A stretch of DNA of 64,000 bases from assembly GCA_045531455.1 (NCBI GenBank), contig JAZSEA010000060.1:62001-126000 (forward strand), in the 5' to 3' direction. Below, one piece after another: positions 49,583 to 59,165 of this stretch; position 1 is the stretch's first letter, and each line of letters starts with the position of its first letter. The translations under genes and the position numbers were made by a program. The notes under the pieces are model-generated. The model searched no databases, was not told the DNA's origin, and worked only from the letters and a program-made list of their open reading frames with translations. The stretch is from CAG-390 sp045531455. Its GTDB lineage: Bacteria > Bacillota > Clostridia > Oscillospirales > CAG-272.

Positions 49583-51214
49583 ATGAATCGAACAAAAGAA
49601 AAATTCTACAGGCTGATCGCGGACGGCATATCCTTGCCATATAAGGCGGATCAGAATGAAGCTCTCGGGATCGCGGCAAAGAAGCTGCGAAGATCGCTTG
49701 GCAATGCGGCGAAATCCGCTGCGCTTTCCGTATACCGCCGATCGGTTGACGCAAGACGTAAGGACGATATCAGATTTGTATATACGATCCTCGCCGAATT
49801 CGAACAGGGTATTCTTTACGATAAAGAGCGTCTGCTTTCCGAAGGATTCAGAGTCGACTCTCAAAAAGAGATCGAGTATGAGTACGGTACGGAAAAAAGC
49901 GAGCACCGACCGATTGTTGTCGGATGCGGGCCTGCCGGAATGTATTGTGCGCTCATGCTTGCCGAGCAGGGCTACAGACCCATACTTATCGAGCGCGGTG
50001 AGAGTCTCGCTGATAGGATCAAGTCTGTCGAAGTCTTTTTTGCAGGCGGAGACCTCAATACGGAGTCGAACGTAATGTTCGGTGCAGGCGGTGCGGGAAC
50101 GTTTTCGGACGGAAAGCTTGTCACAAGAATCAATGATCCGCTTTGCAGATACGTGCTTACCCGCCTTTGCGATTTCGGAGCTCCCGGAGAGATACTCTCA
50201 AAAGCCAAGCCCCATATCGGCACAGATCTGCTTCAGGGCGTAGTTACCAATCTTCTCGGAAAGGTCATCGACTGCGGCGGAGAAATAATCTATAATTGCA
50301 GGATGGACGGCTTGAGCCATAATTCTGACGGTTCCGTAACCGTCAGGACCTCGCGCGGCGATATTTGCGGCAGCTGTGTCGTTCTTGCAGTAGGGCATAG
50401 CGCAAGAGATACTTATGAATATCTCAATGCGCAGGGATACTCGATGATTGCAAAACCTTTTTCGGTCGGCGTAAGAGTCGAGCATCTGCGCTCGGATATC
50501 GAATACGGGCTTTACGGTGAACACGCGGGCGATCCCTTGCTCGGAGCGGCAGAGTATGCGCTCTCGGATACCAAGAGCGGACGCGGAGTATACACCTTCT
50601 GTATGTGCCCCGGCGGTGAGGTTATTGCTGCTGCATCGGAGCGTGGCGGTATCGTTGTAAACGGTATGAGCCATCACGCGAGAGACGGTGTTAATTCGAA
50701 TTCTGCGGTTGCGGTCAGTATTCGTCCCGAAGATTACGACGGCACTCCGATGGGCGCTATCAAATACCAGAGAGATCTTGAAAACAGAGCGTTCCTTCTG
50801 GGAGGCGGCAACTATACGGCTCCGATCGAGACAATGGGAGATTTTTTGAAGGATAAAAAATCCTTCCTTTCCTCTCCCGACAGAATAAAGCCCTCGTATA
50901 CACGAGAATTGGTCAAGGTTTGCGATATTTCGCAAGTATTCCCGAAATACGTCAATGACGAGCTCAGACGCGGGTTTGTCTCTTTTGGCAAGAGATTGCC
51001 GGGATTTGATTCGCCCGATGCAGTATTGACTGCGGTGGAAAGCCGTACGTCGGCACCCATAAGAATATTAAGAACCGAATCCGGTTACAGCGCAACCGAC
51101 CGCAACGTATATCCCTGCGGTGAGGGCGCGGGTTACGCCGGAGGAATTACAAGCGCCGCCGTTGACGGCATAAAAACCGCGCTTGCAATTATCAAGAGAT
51201 TTTCGCCCAACTGA
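49583..51214 (+). CDS. FAD-dependent oxidoreductase (COG2509-like)
   Basis: 543 residues. An N-terminal extension of about 100 residues (including SVYRRSVDARRKDDIRFVY) precedes the dinucleotide fold VVGCGPAGMYCALMLAEQG at about 112-130. Further flavoprotein segments: FGAGGAGTFSDGKLVTRI, LAVGHSARDTYEYL, and the C-terminal CGEGAGYAGGITSAAVDGI. This domain order matches uncharacterised NAD(P)/FAD dehydrogenases found across Clostridia; the substrate is unknown. It overlaps the stop with the following RseC-like gene region and may share electrons with that membrane protein. The Shine-Dalgarno is weak (GAGGG thirteen bases upstream), suggesting coupled translation from cdaR. Confidence 0.88.
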   Translation: MNRTKEKFYRLIADGISLPYKADQNEALGIAAKKLRRSLGNAAKSAALSVYRRSVDARRKDDIRFVYTILAEFEQGILYDKERLLSEGFRVDSQKEIEYEYGTEKSEHRPIVVGCGPAGMYCALMLAEQGYRPILIERGESLADRIKSVEVFFAGGDLNTESNVMFGAGGAGTFSDGKLVTRINDPLCRYVLTRLCDFGAPGEILSKAKPHIGTDLLQGVVTNLLGKVIDCGGEIIYNCRMDGLSHNSDGSVTVRTSRGDICGSCVVLAVGHSARDTYEYLNAQGYSMIAKPFSVGVRVEHLRSDIEYGLYGEHAGDPLLGAAEYALSDTKSGRGVYTFCMCPGGEVIAAASERGGIVVNGMSHHARDGVNSNSAVAVSIRPEDYDGTPMGAIKYQRDLENRAFLLGGGNYTAPIETMGDFLKDKKSFLSSPDRIKPSYTRELVKVCDISQVFPKYVNDELRRGFVSFGKRLPGFDSPDAVLTAVESRTSAPIRILRTESGYSATDRNVYPCGEGAGYAGGITSAAVDGIKTALAIIKRFSPN

Positions 51215-51225
51215 TGGAGGATAAA

Positions 51226-51660
51226 ATGACAAAGCAAGGAAGAGTTATCGCAACAGACGGTGTTATGGCAACGATCGAGCTTGATGTTGTTTCAAAGTGC
51301 ACGGAATGCCCGAAGAAAGCAAAGCCGGGTGCGTGCGAAAAGTGCCCTGATTATTCCGAGTCGACGTCTTCGCGTGTCGTTGCGTATAATAAGCTTGGAG
51401 CCGAGGTTGGAGATAATGTTGAATTCGGCCGCGCTCTGAGCGAGAATCTGATATTTACTCTCCTTGTCTTTGCTTTACCTCTTGTTTGCGCGGTTATGGC
51501 ATATTTTATTTCCGTTCTTTTTATTGCTGATAACGGGATCAAAACCAAGATCGTTTCCGCGGTCTTTATCATTGCCACCGCGTTTGCGTGCGCCTATGCA
51601 TATAAGCGTTCCAAGACCCGTTGCGATTATTCTATAGTTAAGGTAGTCGGCGACGAATAA
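51226..51660 (+). CDS. SoxR-reducing/RseC-family membrane protein
   Basis: 144 residues from ATG 51226, placed six bases after GGAGG; an ATG at 51214 overlapping the previous stop is in frame but lacks its own site. The N-terminal cytoplasmic part has four cysteines, CTECPKKAKPGACEKC (C-x2-C-x8-C-x2-C), typical of RseC/RsxC-associated iron-sulphur or metal binding. A beta region (VVAYNKLGAEVGDNVEFG) and two membrane helices (about 76-95 and 101-121) follow. In other bacteria RseC helps the Rnf-like complex reduce SoxR; no rnf or rsx gene is in the window. Likely redox-linked, next to a flavoprotein. Confidence 0.85.
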   Translation: MTKQGRVIATDGVMATIELDVVSKCTECPKKAKPGACEKCPDYSESTSSRVVAYNKLGAEVGDNVEFGRALSENLIFTLLVFALPLVCAVMAYFISVLFIADNGIKTKIVSAVFIIATAFACAYAYKRSKTRCDYSIVKVVGDE

Positions 51661-51691
51661 GCTAATCAATTACCAAGAAAGCCTGATACCA

Positions 51692-53923
51692 ATGGACAAT
51701 AAAGAAGTAAAAAAGCAATGGACTCTCCGAAACGCAGTGGTTTCGGAGAGCATTGTTGATATGATGATAAATAAATATAAGCTGTCTCACGCAGCCGCAA
51801 GGCTGATAAGCGAGAGAGGCGGAAATAACGAAGAAGGCGTAGATGCGTTTATTAATCGCGATATATGCGAGCAGAGAGATCCCCGTCTTCTCAATGATAT
51901 GAATAAGGCTGTAGATCGAATTCTGCAGGCTATTGAAACCAAAGACGACGTTATCGCTATTTACGGCGACTATGACGTTGACGGCGTGACTTCGGTTTCT
52001 ATGATGTATTTGTATCTTACATCGCTCGGACTACGAGCGGGTTATTATATACCAAGCAGAAATGATGAGGGCTACGGAGTTAACCGCGCTGCCATCAGAA
52101 AGCTCCACAGCCGCGGCGTGACCTTGATTATCACAGTTGATACAGGTATTACCGCAATAGATGAGGTAGAATACGCCAAGAGCCTCGGAATCGACGTTAT
52201 TGTGACAGATCACCACGAATGTCGTCCCGAACTGCCCGATGCGGTAGCGGTAATCAACCCGCACCGTTCGGATTGCGATTACGGATTCAAGGATTACGCG
52301 GGCGTCGGAGTAGCATACAAACTGATATGCGCTGTCGAGCTTGCGCGTTGCGCAGTAACCGGCAAAACCGAATATGAAGCACAGAGAAGTGTTCTTCTCG
52401 AATACGGTGATCTGGTAGCCATAGGTACCGTAGCTGACGTTATGCCTATTATTGACGAAAACCGCACCATTGTTTCAATGGGACTCAAGATCATCGAGGT
52501 GCGTCCGAGACCGGGTGTTGCCGCGCTGATCGAGGCGGCATCAAGCAAAAGTTCAAATTCTGCGCAGAAGAAGGATATCACAACCACATTTATCGGATTC
52601 ACTCTCGCGCCTAGACTGAATGCCGCGGGCAGAATGTCGAACGCTGCAATAGCAGTTGAACTGTTGCTTGCAGAGGATAAGGATTCCGCCATGCAGCTTG
52701 CAGAGGAACTCTGCGAGACAAACAGACTCCGTCAGATGGAAGAAAACAAGATCGTAGACGGTGCGCTCGAGAAGATCGAGGATGAATGGGATGTTCATCT
52801 GAAAAACGGCGGAGTTATCGTTCTTGCCGATAATGATTGGCAGCAGGGCGTCATCGGAATCGTTGCTTCAAGAATAACCGAAAGATACGGTATGCCTTCG
52901 ATTCTGATTACGTTTGAAGGAAGCATCCCTCTTTTATCCGATGAATCCCCCGTGGATCTCGGAAAGGGTTCGGGTAGAAGCGTCAAGGGATTCAATCTTG
53001 TTACCGCACTTTCCGAATGCTCGGATCTTCTTGAAAAATACGGCGGACACGAGCTCGCGGCTGGATTGTCGTTAAGAAGAGGAAACCTCGATGCCTTCCG
53101 CGCGAAGCTAAATGAATACGCGCGCCCTATACTTAATAATCTTGAAAGAGTCCAAGTTCTTGAGGCAGATATGCTTCTTGAACCCTCGGACGTTACTCTC
53201 GCTTTCGCAAGAGAGATCACAAATCTGATCGAGCCCTGCGGACCGGGCAATACCACTCCGAACTTTATTATGAATGACCTTAAAGTAACTTCTGCAAGAG
53301 GAATCGGCGCGGGCAAACATATGAAGTTCACCTTTGAAAAGGACGGATATAAATTCACGGGACTCTTGTTCGGGGTTCCCGAATCACAATGCAGCTTTAA
53401 TACGGGCGATTCGGTTGACGTTTTGTTTACTGTCGGAATAAATTATTATAACGGCAGTACCGAGCTCCAGCTTATTCTCGGCGACATCAGATTCGCTGAA
53501 CACGTATACGCCGAGCGACGCGGAAAACGCGATAAGTTGATTGCCGTATTAAACGGAGAGAAATTCAGCAAAGCTGAAAATATTCTTCCCGAGAGACGCG
53601 ATTTTGTCGCTCTGTACAGGCTTCTTTCCGCCGCGGCAGGTTCGGGAAGATTGAATATATCGGACAGCAGTGCGGAAAAAATACTAACGGAAAAGTTTGC
53701 TGCGGAAGATAATCCCGGCTTCATAAAATACCGCATTATGCTTGAGGTATTTAACGAGCTCGATATTTTTAGGGTGGAATACGTTCCGCTTGTTTCGGAT
53801 AAAGACGGAGACAGATGGCATCTTCCCGAAGATATCAGCGTAATTATGAGAGGAAGTGCGGAAAAGGTCAATCTCGACGATTCTGCGATTCTTTCGGGAC
53901 TGCGTACTCAAATGACAGATTAA
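51692..53923 (+). CDS. recJ: Single-stranded-DNA-specific exonuclease RecJ
   Basis: 5'-3' ssDNA exonuclease in recombination and mismatch repair. 743 residues. DHH phosphoesterase motifs: IYGDYDVDGVTS near residue 90, DTGITA, TDHHECRPELP, and INPHRSD. The DHHA1 domain shows LAPRLNAAGRMSNA and later GGHELAAGLS, and an OB-fold follows (FTFEKDGYKFTGLLFG). A C-terminal extension of about 160 residues fits Firmicute RecJ. It is followed 20 bases later by relA, the standard order, though apt, often between them in Clostridia, is missing. Confidence 0.96.
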   Translation: MDNKEVKKQWTLRNAVVSESIVDMMINKYKLSHAAARLISERGGNNEEGVDAFINRDICEQRDPRLLNDMNKAVDRILQAIETKDDVIAIYGDYDVDGVTSVSMMYLYLTSLGLRAGYYIPSRNDEGYGVNRAAIRKLHSRGVTLIITVDTGITAIDEVEYAKSLGIDVIVTDHHECRPELPDAVAVINPHRSDCDYGFKDYAGVGVAYKLICAVELARCAVTGKTEYEAQRSVLLEYGDLVAIGTVADVMPIIDENRTIVSMGLKIIEVRPRPGVAALIEAASSKSSNSAQKKDITTTFIGFTLAPRLNAAGRMSNAAIAVELLLAEDKDSAMQLAEELCETNRLRQMEENKIVDGALEKIEDEWDVHLKNGGVIVLADNDWQQGVIGIVASRITERYGMPSILITFEGSIPLLSDESPVDLGKGSGRSVKGFNLVTALSECSDLLEKYGGHELAAGLSLRRGNLDAFRAKLNEYARPILNNLERVQVLEADMLLEPSDVTLAFAREITNLIEPCGPGNTTPNFIMNDLKVTSARGIGAGKHMKFTFEKDGYKFTGLLFGVPESQCSFNTGDSVDVLFTVGINYYNGSTELQLILGDIRFAEHVYAERRGKRDKLIAVLNGEKFSKAENILPERRDFVALYRLLSAAAGSGRLNISDSSAEKILTEKFAAEDNPGFIKYRIMLEVFNELDIFRVEYVPLVSDKDGDRWHLPEDISVIMRGSAEKVNLDDSAILSGLRTQMTD

Positions 53924-53943
53924 AAACCAGGAGATTTTAGTTT

Positions 53944-56181
53944 ATGGATAACAGGAATGAAATTATCCATCCCGGGACGGGAATAGACCGTTTGCTCGGC
54001 ATTCTTGCGGGAACGGGAAAAAACTACAATATAGAAAAAATTCAGCAGGCGTATAACTATGCTGCGGCTCTGCATGAAGGGCAGTTCAGAGCGAGCGGTG
54101 AGCCCTATATTTCGCATCCTCTGGCTGTTGCGGAAATAGTTGCGGGTCTCGAGCTTGACAGCGATTCTATCTGCTCGGCTCTGCTTCACGATACCGTGGA
54201 GGACTGCGCCGATAAGACCAATCTTGCCGAGATCGAGAAGCTTTTCGGTCCGTCTGTTGCGGAGATCGTCGACGGACTCACAAAGATGGTAACGCTTGAT
54301 ATCGAGGATAAGGAAGAGGCTCATATCGAGAATCTGCGCAAGATGCTTCTTGCAATGTCACGCGATATCAGAGTCATATTCATCAAGCTTTGTGATAGAC
54401 TTCACAATATGCGTACCTTGAATGCAAAGCCCGAAAAGAAACAGAGGATCACAGCTCTCGAGACTATGCAGGTCTTTGCACCTCTTGCTCACAGACTCGG
54501 TATGCAAAGAGTCAAGCAGGAACTTGAGAATCTCGGACTTTACTATCTCGACCCTATCGGTTATGAGGAAGTAAAGAGCGATATAGAGAGAAAATACGGT
54601 CAGAATCAGAATTTCATAGATAATATCCGCTCGCTTGTATCCGAAAAGCTTCAGGAATATGCTGTGGATTATCGACTCGAAGGACGAATTAAGACGGTAT
54701 ACAGTATTTATAAGAAGATGTATACTCAGAACAAGAGCTTTGATGAGATTTATGACTTTTATGCTCTTCGTATCATCGTAAATACCGAGCTTGAGTGCTA
54801 TACCGTTCTCGGAATAATTCACGAGAAATTCAACTCTATGCCCGGCAGATTCAAGGATTACATTTCGACGCCTAAGCCGAATATGTACCGTTCTCTCCAT
54901 ACAACCGTAATCGGACGAGACGGTATCCCCTTCGAGGTTCAGATCCGTACGCGAGAGATGCATCAGATCGCGGAATACGGTGTTGCGGCGCATTGGAAAT
55001 ACAAGAGCGGCGAGAAGGCGGGAATGGATCTCGACAAAAAGCTTGAATGGATCGCAAGGCTTATCGAAACCGAGGATGAAGCCAGAGACCCGGACGAATT
55101 TATGCAGGCACTCAAGACCGATGTATTCCACGACGAGACATATGTTTTCACTCCCAAGGGCGACGTTATTGCTCTGCCTTACGGCTCTACCGTCATTGAC
55201 TTTGCCTACGCTATTCACTCAGCAGTCGGTAATAAGATGGTGGGCGCGAAGATCAACGGTATGATCGTACCAATCGACCGAGTGCCGAAGAACGGCGAGA
55301 TAGTTGAAATCATAACTTCATCCGCTTCCAAGGGCCCGAGCCGAGACTGGCTTAAGATTGTTCAGACGAGTGAAGCACGAACAAAGATCCGTTCGTGGTT
55401 CAAAAAGGAAAAGAGAGCGGACAATATCGTTGTCGGTAAGGCTGCGCTTGAAGCTGAATTCAAGCGTTTCGGAAGAAGCTATACCGAAGCTCAGTTTGTT
55501 GAGGTGTGTACAGCAGTCGGAGCGAGAACCGGCTTTATGAGCTTCGACGACCTTTGCAATACTCTCGGATACGGCGGTCTTGCAATATCGAAGATCGCGC
55601 TCAAGCTCAGAGATGAGTTTGACCGCGTTGTCAAGCCCGAGGAGCCCGTAGCTCCGGTTACGGACGTATCGCAGGTTCAGGTTTCCAAGAAACCGAGAAA
55701 TGTAAAGAGCAACAGCGGCGTTATCGTCGACGGCGAGGCTGGCTGCTCCGTTAAGTTCGCCAAATGCTGTAATCCGCTTCCCGGTGACGATATCATCGGT
55801 TTTATTACAAAAGGCTACGGCATCTCGGTTCATAAGAGAGACTGCCCGAACGTAAAGCTGGGCATGCGCGATCTTGAGCACGCAAACAGATGGGTTCCCG
55901 TTGAATGGGAGCAGGGTACGGTAGGTGAATCGGGTGCGAGTATGTACGAAGCGCTTGTACGTATCATCGCAGATAATACTATTTCGCTTATTGCAAATAT
56001 CACGAGCACACTTGCGGATATGAGAGTGTCGATCTTGCAGATCAACTCGCTTACCCGTTCCGATAATACGATCATTATCGACGTTAAGGTAGGATGTAAG
56101 AATATCGATCATTACAATTCGATAGTGTCAAGACTTACTTCGCTTAAGGACATTAAAAACGTTACAAGAGGTTTTTCATAA
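53944..56181 (+). CDS. relA: Bifunctional (p)ppGpp synthetase/hydrolase (RelA/SpoT, Rel)
   Basis: 745 residues, the length of Gram-positive Rel. HD hydrolase domain with HPLAVAEIVAGLELDSD and LLHDTVEDC (both metal residues present), so hydrolysis is likely intact. Synthetase domain with GRIKTVYSIYKKM, RIIVNTELECYTVLG and KPNMYRSLHTTVIG. Then a TGS domain (VFTPKGDVIALPYGST), a zinc-finger-like CCNPLPGDDIIGF, and a C-terminal ACT domain (VRIIADNTISLIANI). It controls the stringent response to amino-acid starvation. AGGAG lies ten bases upstream of ATG. Stop and dtd start are adjacent. Confidence 0.97.
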   Translation: MDNRNEIIHPGTGIDRLLGILAGTGKNYNIEKIQQAYNYAAALHEGQFRASGEPYISHPLAVAEIVAGLELDSDSICSALLHDTVEDCADKTNLAEIEKLFGPSVAEIVDGLTKMVTLDIEDKEEAHIENLRKMLLAMSRDIRVIFIKLCDRLHNMRTLNAKPEKKQRITALETMQVFAPLAHRLGMQRVKQELENLGLYYLDPIGYEEVKSDIERKYGQNQNFIDNIRSLVSEKLQEYAVDYRLEGRIKTVYSIYKKMYTQNKSFDEIYDFYALRIIVNTELECYTVLGIIHEKFNSMPGRFKDYISTPKPNMYRSLHTTVIGRDGIPFEVQIRTREMHQIAEYGVAAHWKYKSGEKAGMDLDKKLEWIARLIETEDEARDPDEFMQALKTDVFHDETYVFTPKGDVIALPYGSTVIDFAYAIHSAVGNKMVGAKINGMIVPIDRVPKNGEIVEIITSSASKGPSRDWLKIVQTSEARTKIRSWFKKEKRADNIVVGKAALEAEFKRFGRSYTEAQFVEVCTAVGARTGFMSFDDLCNTLGYGGLAISKIALKLRDEFDRVVKPEEPVAPVTDVSQVQVSKKPRNVKSNSGVIVDGEAGCSVKFAKCCNPLPGDDIIGFITKGYGISVHKRDCPNVKLGMRDLEHANRWVPVEWEQGTVGESGASMYEALVRIIADNTISLIANITSTLADMRVSILQINSLTRSDNTIIIDVKVGCKNIDHYNSIVSRLTSLKDIKNVTRGFS

Positions 56182-56655
56182 ATGATAGCAGTTGTACAAA
56201 GAGTCAGCGGCGCCGAGGTCGTTGTTGATGGTAATACAGTTGGTAAATGCGGAAGAGGGCTTCTGATCCTTCTCGGTGTTGCATCGGGTGATACCAAGGC
56301 GGATGCCGATCTGATTATTAAGAAGATCCCCTCACTCAGAATATTTACCGATGAAAATGATAAAATGAATCTCTCTTTGACCGATATCGGCGGTGAGATC
56401 CTGGCAATATCAAATTTTACGTTGCTCGCCAATTGCAGAAGAGGAAACCGTCCCGATTATATGGGAGCGGAGAAGCCTTCGGAAGCTTCTGCAATGTATG
56501 ATTATTTCGTCGAAAAACTCAAAGAATCAGTGCCGCACGTTGCAACGGGTATCTTTGGCGCTGATATGAAGATCGATGCGCTGAACGACGGTCCCGTGAC
56601 GATAATTCTTGACAGCAATGCGCTTAAGGCTCCTAGATCGGGAGGTGTATCATGA
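56182..56655 (+). CDS. dtd: D-aminoacyl-tRNA deacylase
   Basis: Hydrolyses D-aminoacyl-tRNAs, proofreading chirality. 157 residues: MIAVVQRVSGAEVVVDG, IGKCGRGLLILLGV-like CGRGLLILLGVASGD, KIPSLRIFTDENDKMNLSL, the first active-site strand ISNFTLLANCRRGNRPDY (the usual SQFTL is NFTL here) and the second motif DGPVTIILDS. Starts immediately after the relA stop and overlaps hemZ by four bases, so translation is coupled through the unit. Confidence 0.95.
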   Translation: MIAVVQRVSGAEVVVDGNTVGKCGRGLLILLGVASGDTKADADLIIKKIPSLRIFTDENDKMNLSLTDIGGEILAISNFTLLANCRRGNRPDYMGAEKPSEASAMYDYFVEKLKESVPHVATGIFGADMKIDALNDGPVTIILDSNALKAPRSGGVS

Positions 56656-58139
56656 TACTGCATATTGACGGCGATATTAACAGATACTATGTACAGACTC
56701 TGTGCATGATCTTCTTCCCGGGCTCAACTTTCCCTGATGACGAAGAGCCTTCCGAGGATATTCCCGAATTGACTCTCAAGGTAGAAAAGACAGAAGGCGG
56801 ATATACCGCGCATACTTTTGTCAAGCTTGGATCGAACTCAGCAGAATTTACGAGAGAAACCTTACTTCGTCCCGATCTTACCGATGAGCGATGCCGTAAG
56901 CTTGCAGTTGGTGCTTCGGTTGCGGGTGCTCTTGGTAAGCTTCTTGAATACAGACCCACTTGGGGAGTACTTACCGGTGTTCGTCCTACAAAGGTTGCAA
57001 CGGAAATGCTTGCAACGGGTATGAGCAAGACGCGCGTAAAGCGTCAGCTTATGAGCGACTATCTCCTTTATGCCAAGAAGGCGAATCTTGCGACAGAGGT
57101 AGCTCTTCATGAACAAAAGATCATAGGCACGCCTTCTCCGGCAGATTGCAGTATCTATGTTTCTATTCCTTTTTGTCCTACAAGATGTCAGTATTGCTCG
57201 TTTGTCTGTTATACCTCGAATAAGCTTCTCTCGCTTATTCCCGAATACGTTGACAGACTTGTATGCGACATCAAGGAGCTCTTTGCGGCGATAGACAGAA
57301 ATAAGCTTAACGTAAAGACCGTATATATTGGCGGCGGAACACCTTCCATCCTTGAACCCGATCAGCTCCGCAAATTGCTTGACGTACTCGCCGAAGGCAT
57401 TGAAGGAAGAAATATCGAGGAGTTCACCTGTGAGTCGGGACGGCCCGATACTATAACAAAGGAAAAACTACGGGTGATCAAGGAGTACGGAGTCGGACGT
57501 ATCAGCGTAAATCCGCAGACTCTTTGCGAAGAAGTTCTGCAGGGAATAGGACGATCACATACTGTTGAAGATTTCTACAGAGCTTATAATACAGCACGTG
57601 AAGTCGGAATTGAAGCAATCAATACGGACCTTATTGCAGGTCTTCCCGGAGACACGTTCCAGAGATTCTCCGCTTCTATGGATGGAATCATCGCTCTTGA
57701 ACCCAAAAACATCACGGTACATACTTTCTGTGTCAAGCGCTCTGCCGCTTGGAGACAGAGTAACGTATACTCTCTTCGCGGAGGTGATGCGGGAAAGTGT
57801 GTTGACTACGCACAGATCAGATCCAGAGAAGAGGGATATATTCCTTATTATATGTATAGGCAGAAGAATACCGTAGGCAACTTTGAAAACGTCGGTTTCT
57901 CAATGCCGGGCTATGAAGGAAAGTATAATATATATATGATGGAAGAGGTTCACTCCATCCTGTCCGCAGGAGCAGGTGCTGTAACCAAGCTTGTTAATCT
58001 TGGTATTCCCGGTGAAAAGAAGCCGATTATCAAACGAATTTTCAATCCCAAATATCCATACGAGTATCTGCAAAAAGAAGGGACCTCGGAGATTATCGAG
58101 GGCATAGACAACTTTTTTGCAGAGAATCCTATAAAATAA
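56652..58139 (+). CDS. hemZ: HemZ, radical SAM coproporphyrinogen dehydrogenase-like protein
   Basis: 495 residues. An N-terminal domain of about 165 residues with a THUMP-like rhythm (TWGVLTGVRPTKVATEML) precedes the radical-SAM core: PFCPTRCQYCSFVCY holds the CxxxCxxC cluster motif near residue 173, then TVYIGGGTPSIL, TCESGRPDTIT and INTDLIAGLPGDT. HemZ is annotated as oxygen-independent coproporphyrinogen oxidase; the N-terminal domain makes it distinct from HemN, and its exact reaction is debated. Overlaps dtd by ATGA; conserved relA-dtd-hemZ order (the usual metallo-beta-lactamase gene is absent). Confidence 0.94.
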   Translation: MILHIDGDINRYYVQTLCMIFFPGSTFPDDEEPSEDIPELTLKVEKTEGGYTAHTFVKLGSNSAEFTRETLLRPDLTDERCRKLAVGASVAGALGKLLEYRPTWGVLTGVRPTKVATEMLATGMSKTRVKRQLMSDYLLYAKKANLATEVALHEQKIIGTPSPADCSIYVSIPFCPTRCQYCSFVCYTSNKLLSLIPEYVDRLVCDIKELFAAIDRNKLNVKTVYIGGGTPSILEPDQLRKLLDVLAEGIEGRNIEEFTCESGRPDTITKEKLRVIKEYGVGRISVNPQTLCEEVLQGIGRSHTVEDFYRAYNTAREVGIEAINTDLIAGLPGDTFQRFSASMDGIIALEPKNITVHTFCVKRSAAWRQSNVYSLRGGDAGKCVDYAQIRSREEGYIPYYMYRQKNTVGNFENVGFSMPGYEGKYNIYMMEEVHSILSAGAGAVTKLVNLGIPGEKKPIIKRIFNPKYPYEYLQKEGTSEIIEGIDNFFAENPIK

Positions 58140-58169
58140 ACTATTTCGCATTTCGATTTGGAGGAAAAC

Positions 58170-59090
58170 ATGATCGAAGTAAGAAGATTTTTAACTCCCG
58201 AGCAGGCAGAGCAAAGTGTCCGAGAGGGCGATGCCGCCTTTGATGCAGAGCTCAGAAGCCACGCATACGATCTGCTTGTAAGCAGAGGAAGATTTCACGG
58301 TCAGGCAGTTAAGGCGATTGCTCTTTGCGGTCCGACTTGTGCGGGAAAGACCACTACAGCAAAAAAGTTAACTAAAATTCTTGAGGAAAAGGGCAAGCGT
58401 GTCCATATTCTTTCAATAGACGATTTTTATTATGATAGAGAAACTCTGAAAGCTCGTTCGAAGGGAGGAGAGATCGATTTCGATTCTCCCGATACAATAG
58501 ATGTAAAAGAGCTTTCCATGACTATCAGAGAAATTTTTGATGAAGATGAGGGCGTTGTTGAGGTTCCTACTTATGATTTTGTTTCGGGAACCCGAGGAGA
58601 GCCGCGTTTGATTCCTGTAGATGACAACGATATCTTCATCATCGAGGGAATTCAGGTCTTTTATCCCGAAGTATACAGTCTTTTGAATTCATATCCGATT
58701 ACAACAATTTATATTAACGCATCTAAAACGATAAAAGGCGGAAATATTCAATTTCTTCCTATCGATATTCGCTTTTTCAGAAGGATCGTCAGGGATTACT
58801 ATCGCAGAAATGCTTCGCCGGAATTTACCTTCGAGCTTTGGAATACTGTCAGAAAAAATGAAATTGATAATATTTTCCCTTATGCTCACAAAGCCAAAAT
58901 TCAGCTGAATTCAACTGTTTGCTATGAGATCGGTATGCTAAAGCCCTATCTTGACGAGATTCTTTCCCAGGTGCCCAAAACCAGCCCGTACTATTATGAA
59001 GCGCAAGATTATCTCGAACTTATCAAGGACTTTTCACCTATTGATAAAAAGTATCTTTCTCCTGATTCACTCTATCATGAGTTTGTCTGA
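58170..59090 (+). CDS. Uridine kinase-like nucleoside kinase
   Basis: 306 residues from ATG 58170, placed six bases after GGAGG (an in-frame TTG at 58158 lies inside that site). A 45-residue N-terminal segment precedes the P-loop ALCGPTCAGKTTTAKKL (about 52-67), then ILSIDDFYYDRETL, the acidic VVEVPTYDFVSGTRGE and IIEGIQVFYPEVYSLL, all uridine-kinase/phosphoribulokinase-like. The C-terminal half (RRIVRDYYRRNASPEFT) supports the family. Longer than classic Udk (about 210). Substrate probably a pyrimidine nucleoside; not proven. Confidence 0.87.
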   Translation: MIEVRRFLTPEQAEQSVREGDAAFDAELRSHAYDLLVSRGRFHGQAVKAIALCGPTCAGKTTTAKKLTKILEEKGKRVHILSIDDFYYDRETLKARSKGGEIDFDSPDTIDVKELSMTIREIFDEDEGVVEVPTYDFVSGTRGEPRLIPVDDNDIFIIEGIQVFYPEVYSLLNSYPITTIYINASKTIKGGNIQFLPIDIRFFRRIVRDYYRRNASPEFTFELWNTVRKNEIDNIFPYAHKAKIQLNSTVCYEIGMLKPYLDEILSQVPKTSPYYYEAQDYLELIKDFSPIDKKYLSPDSLYHEFV

Positions 59091-59165
59091 CGGTAATCAT
59101 ATTTGTGCTGTTTAAGAATATATTCTTATTAATGATTACCTTTGAATAATTTGGAGGATCCTTCG

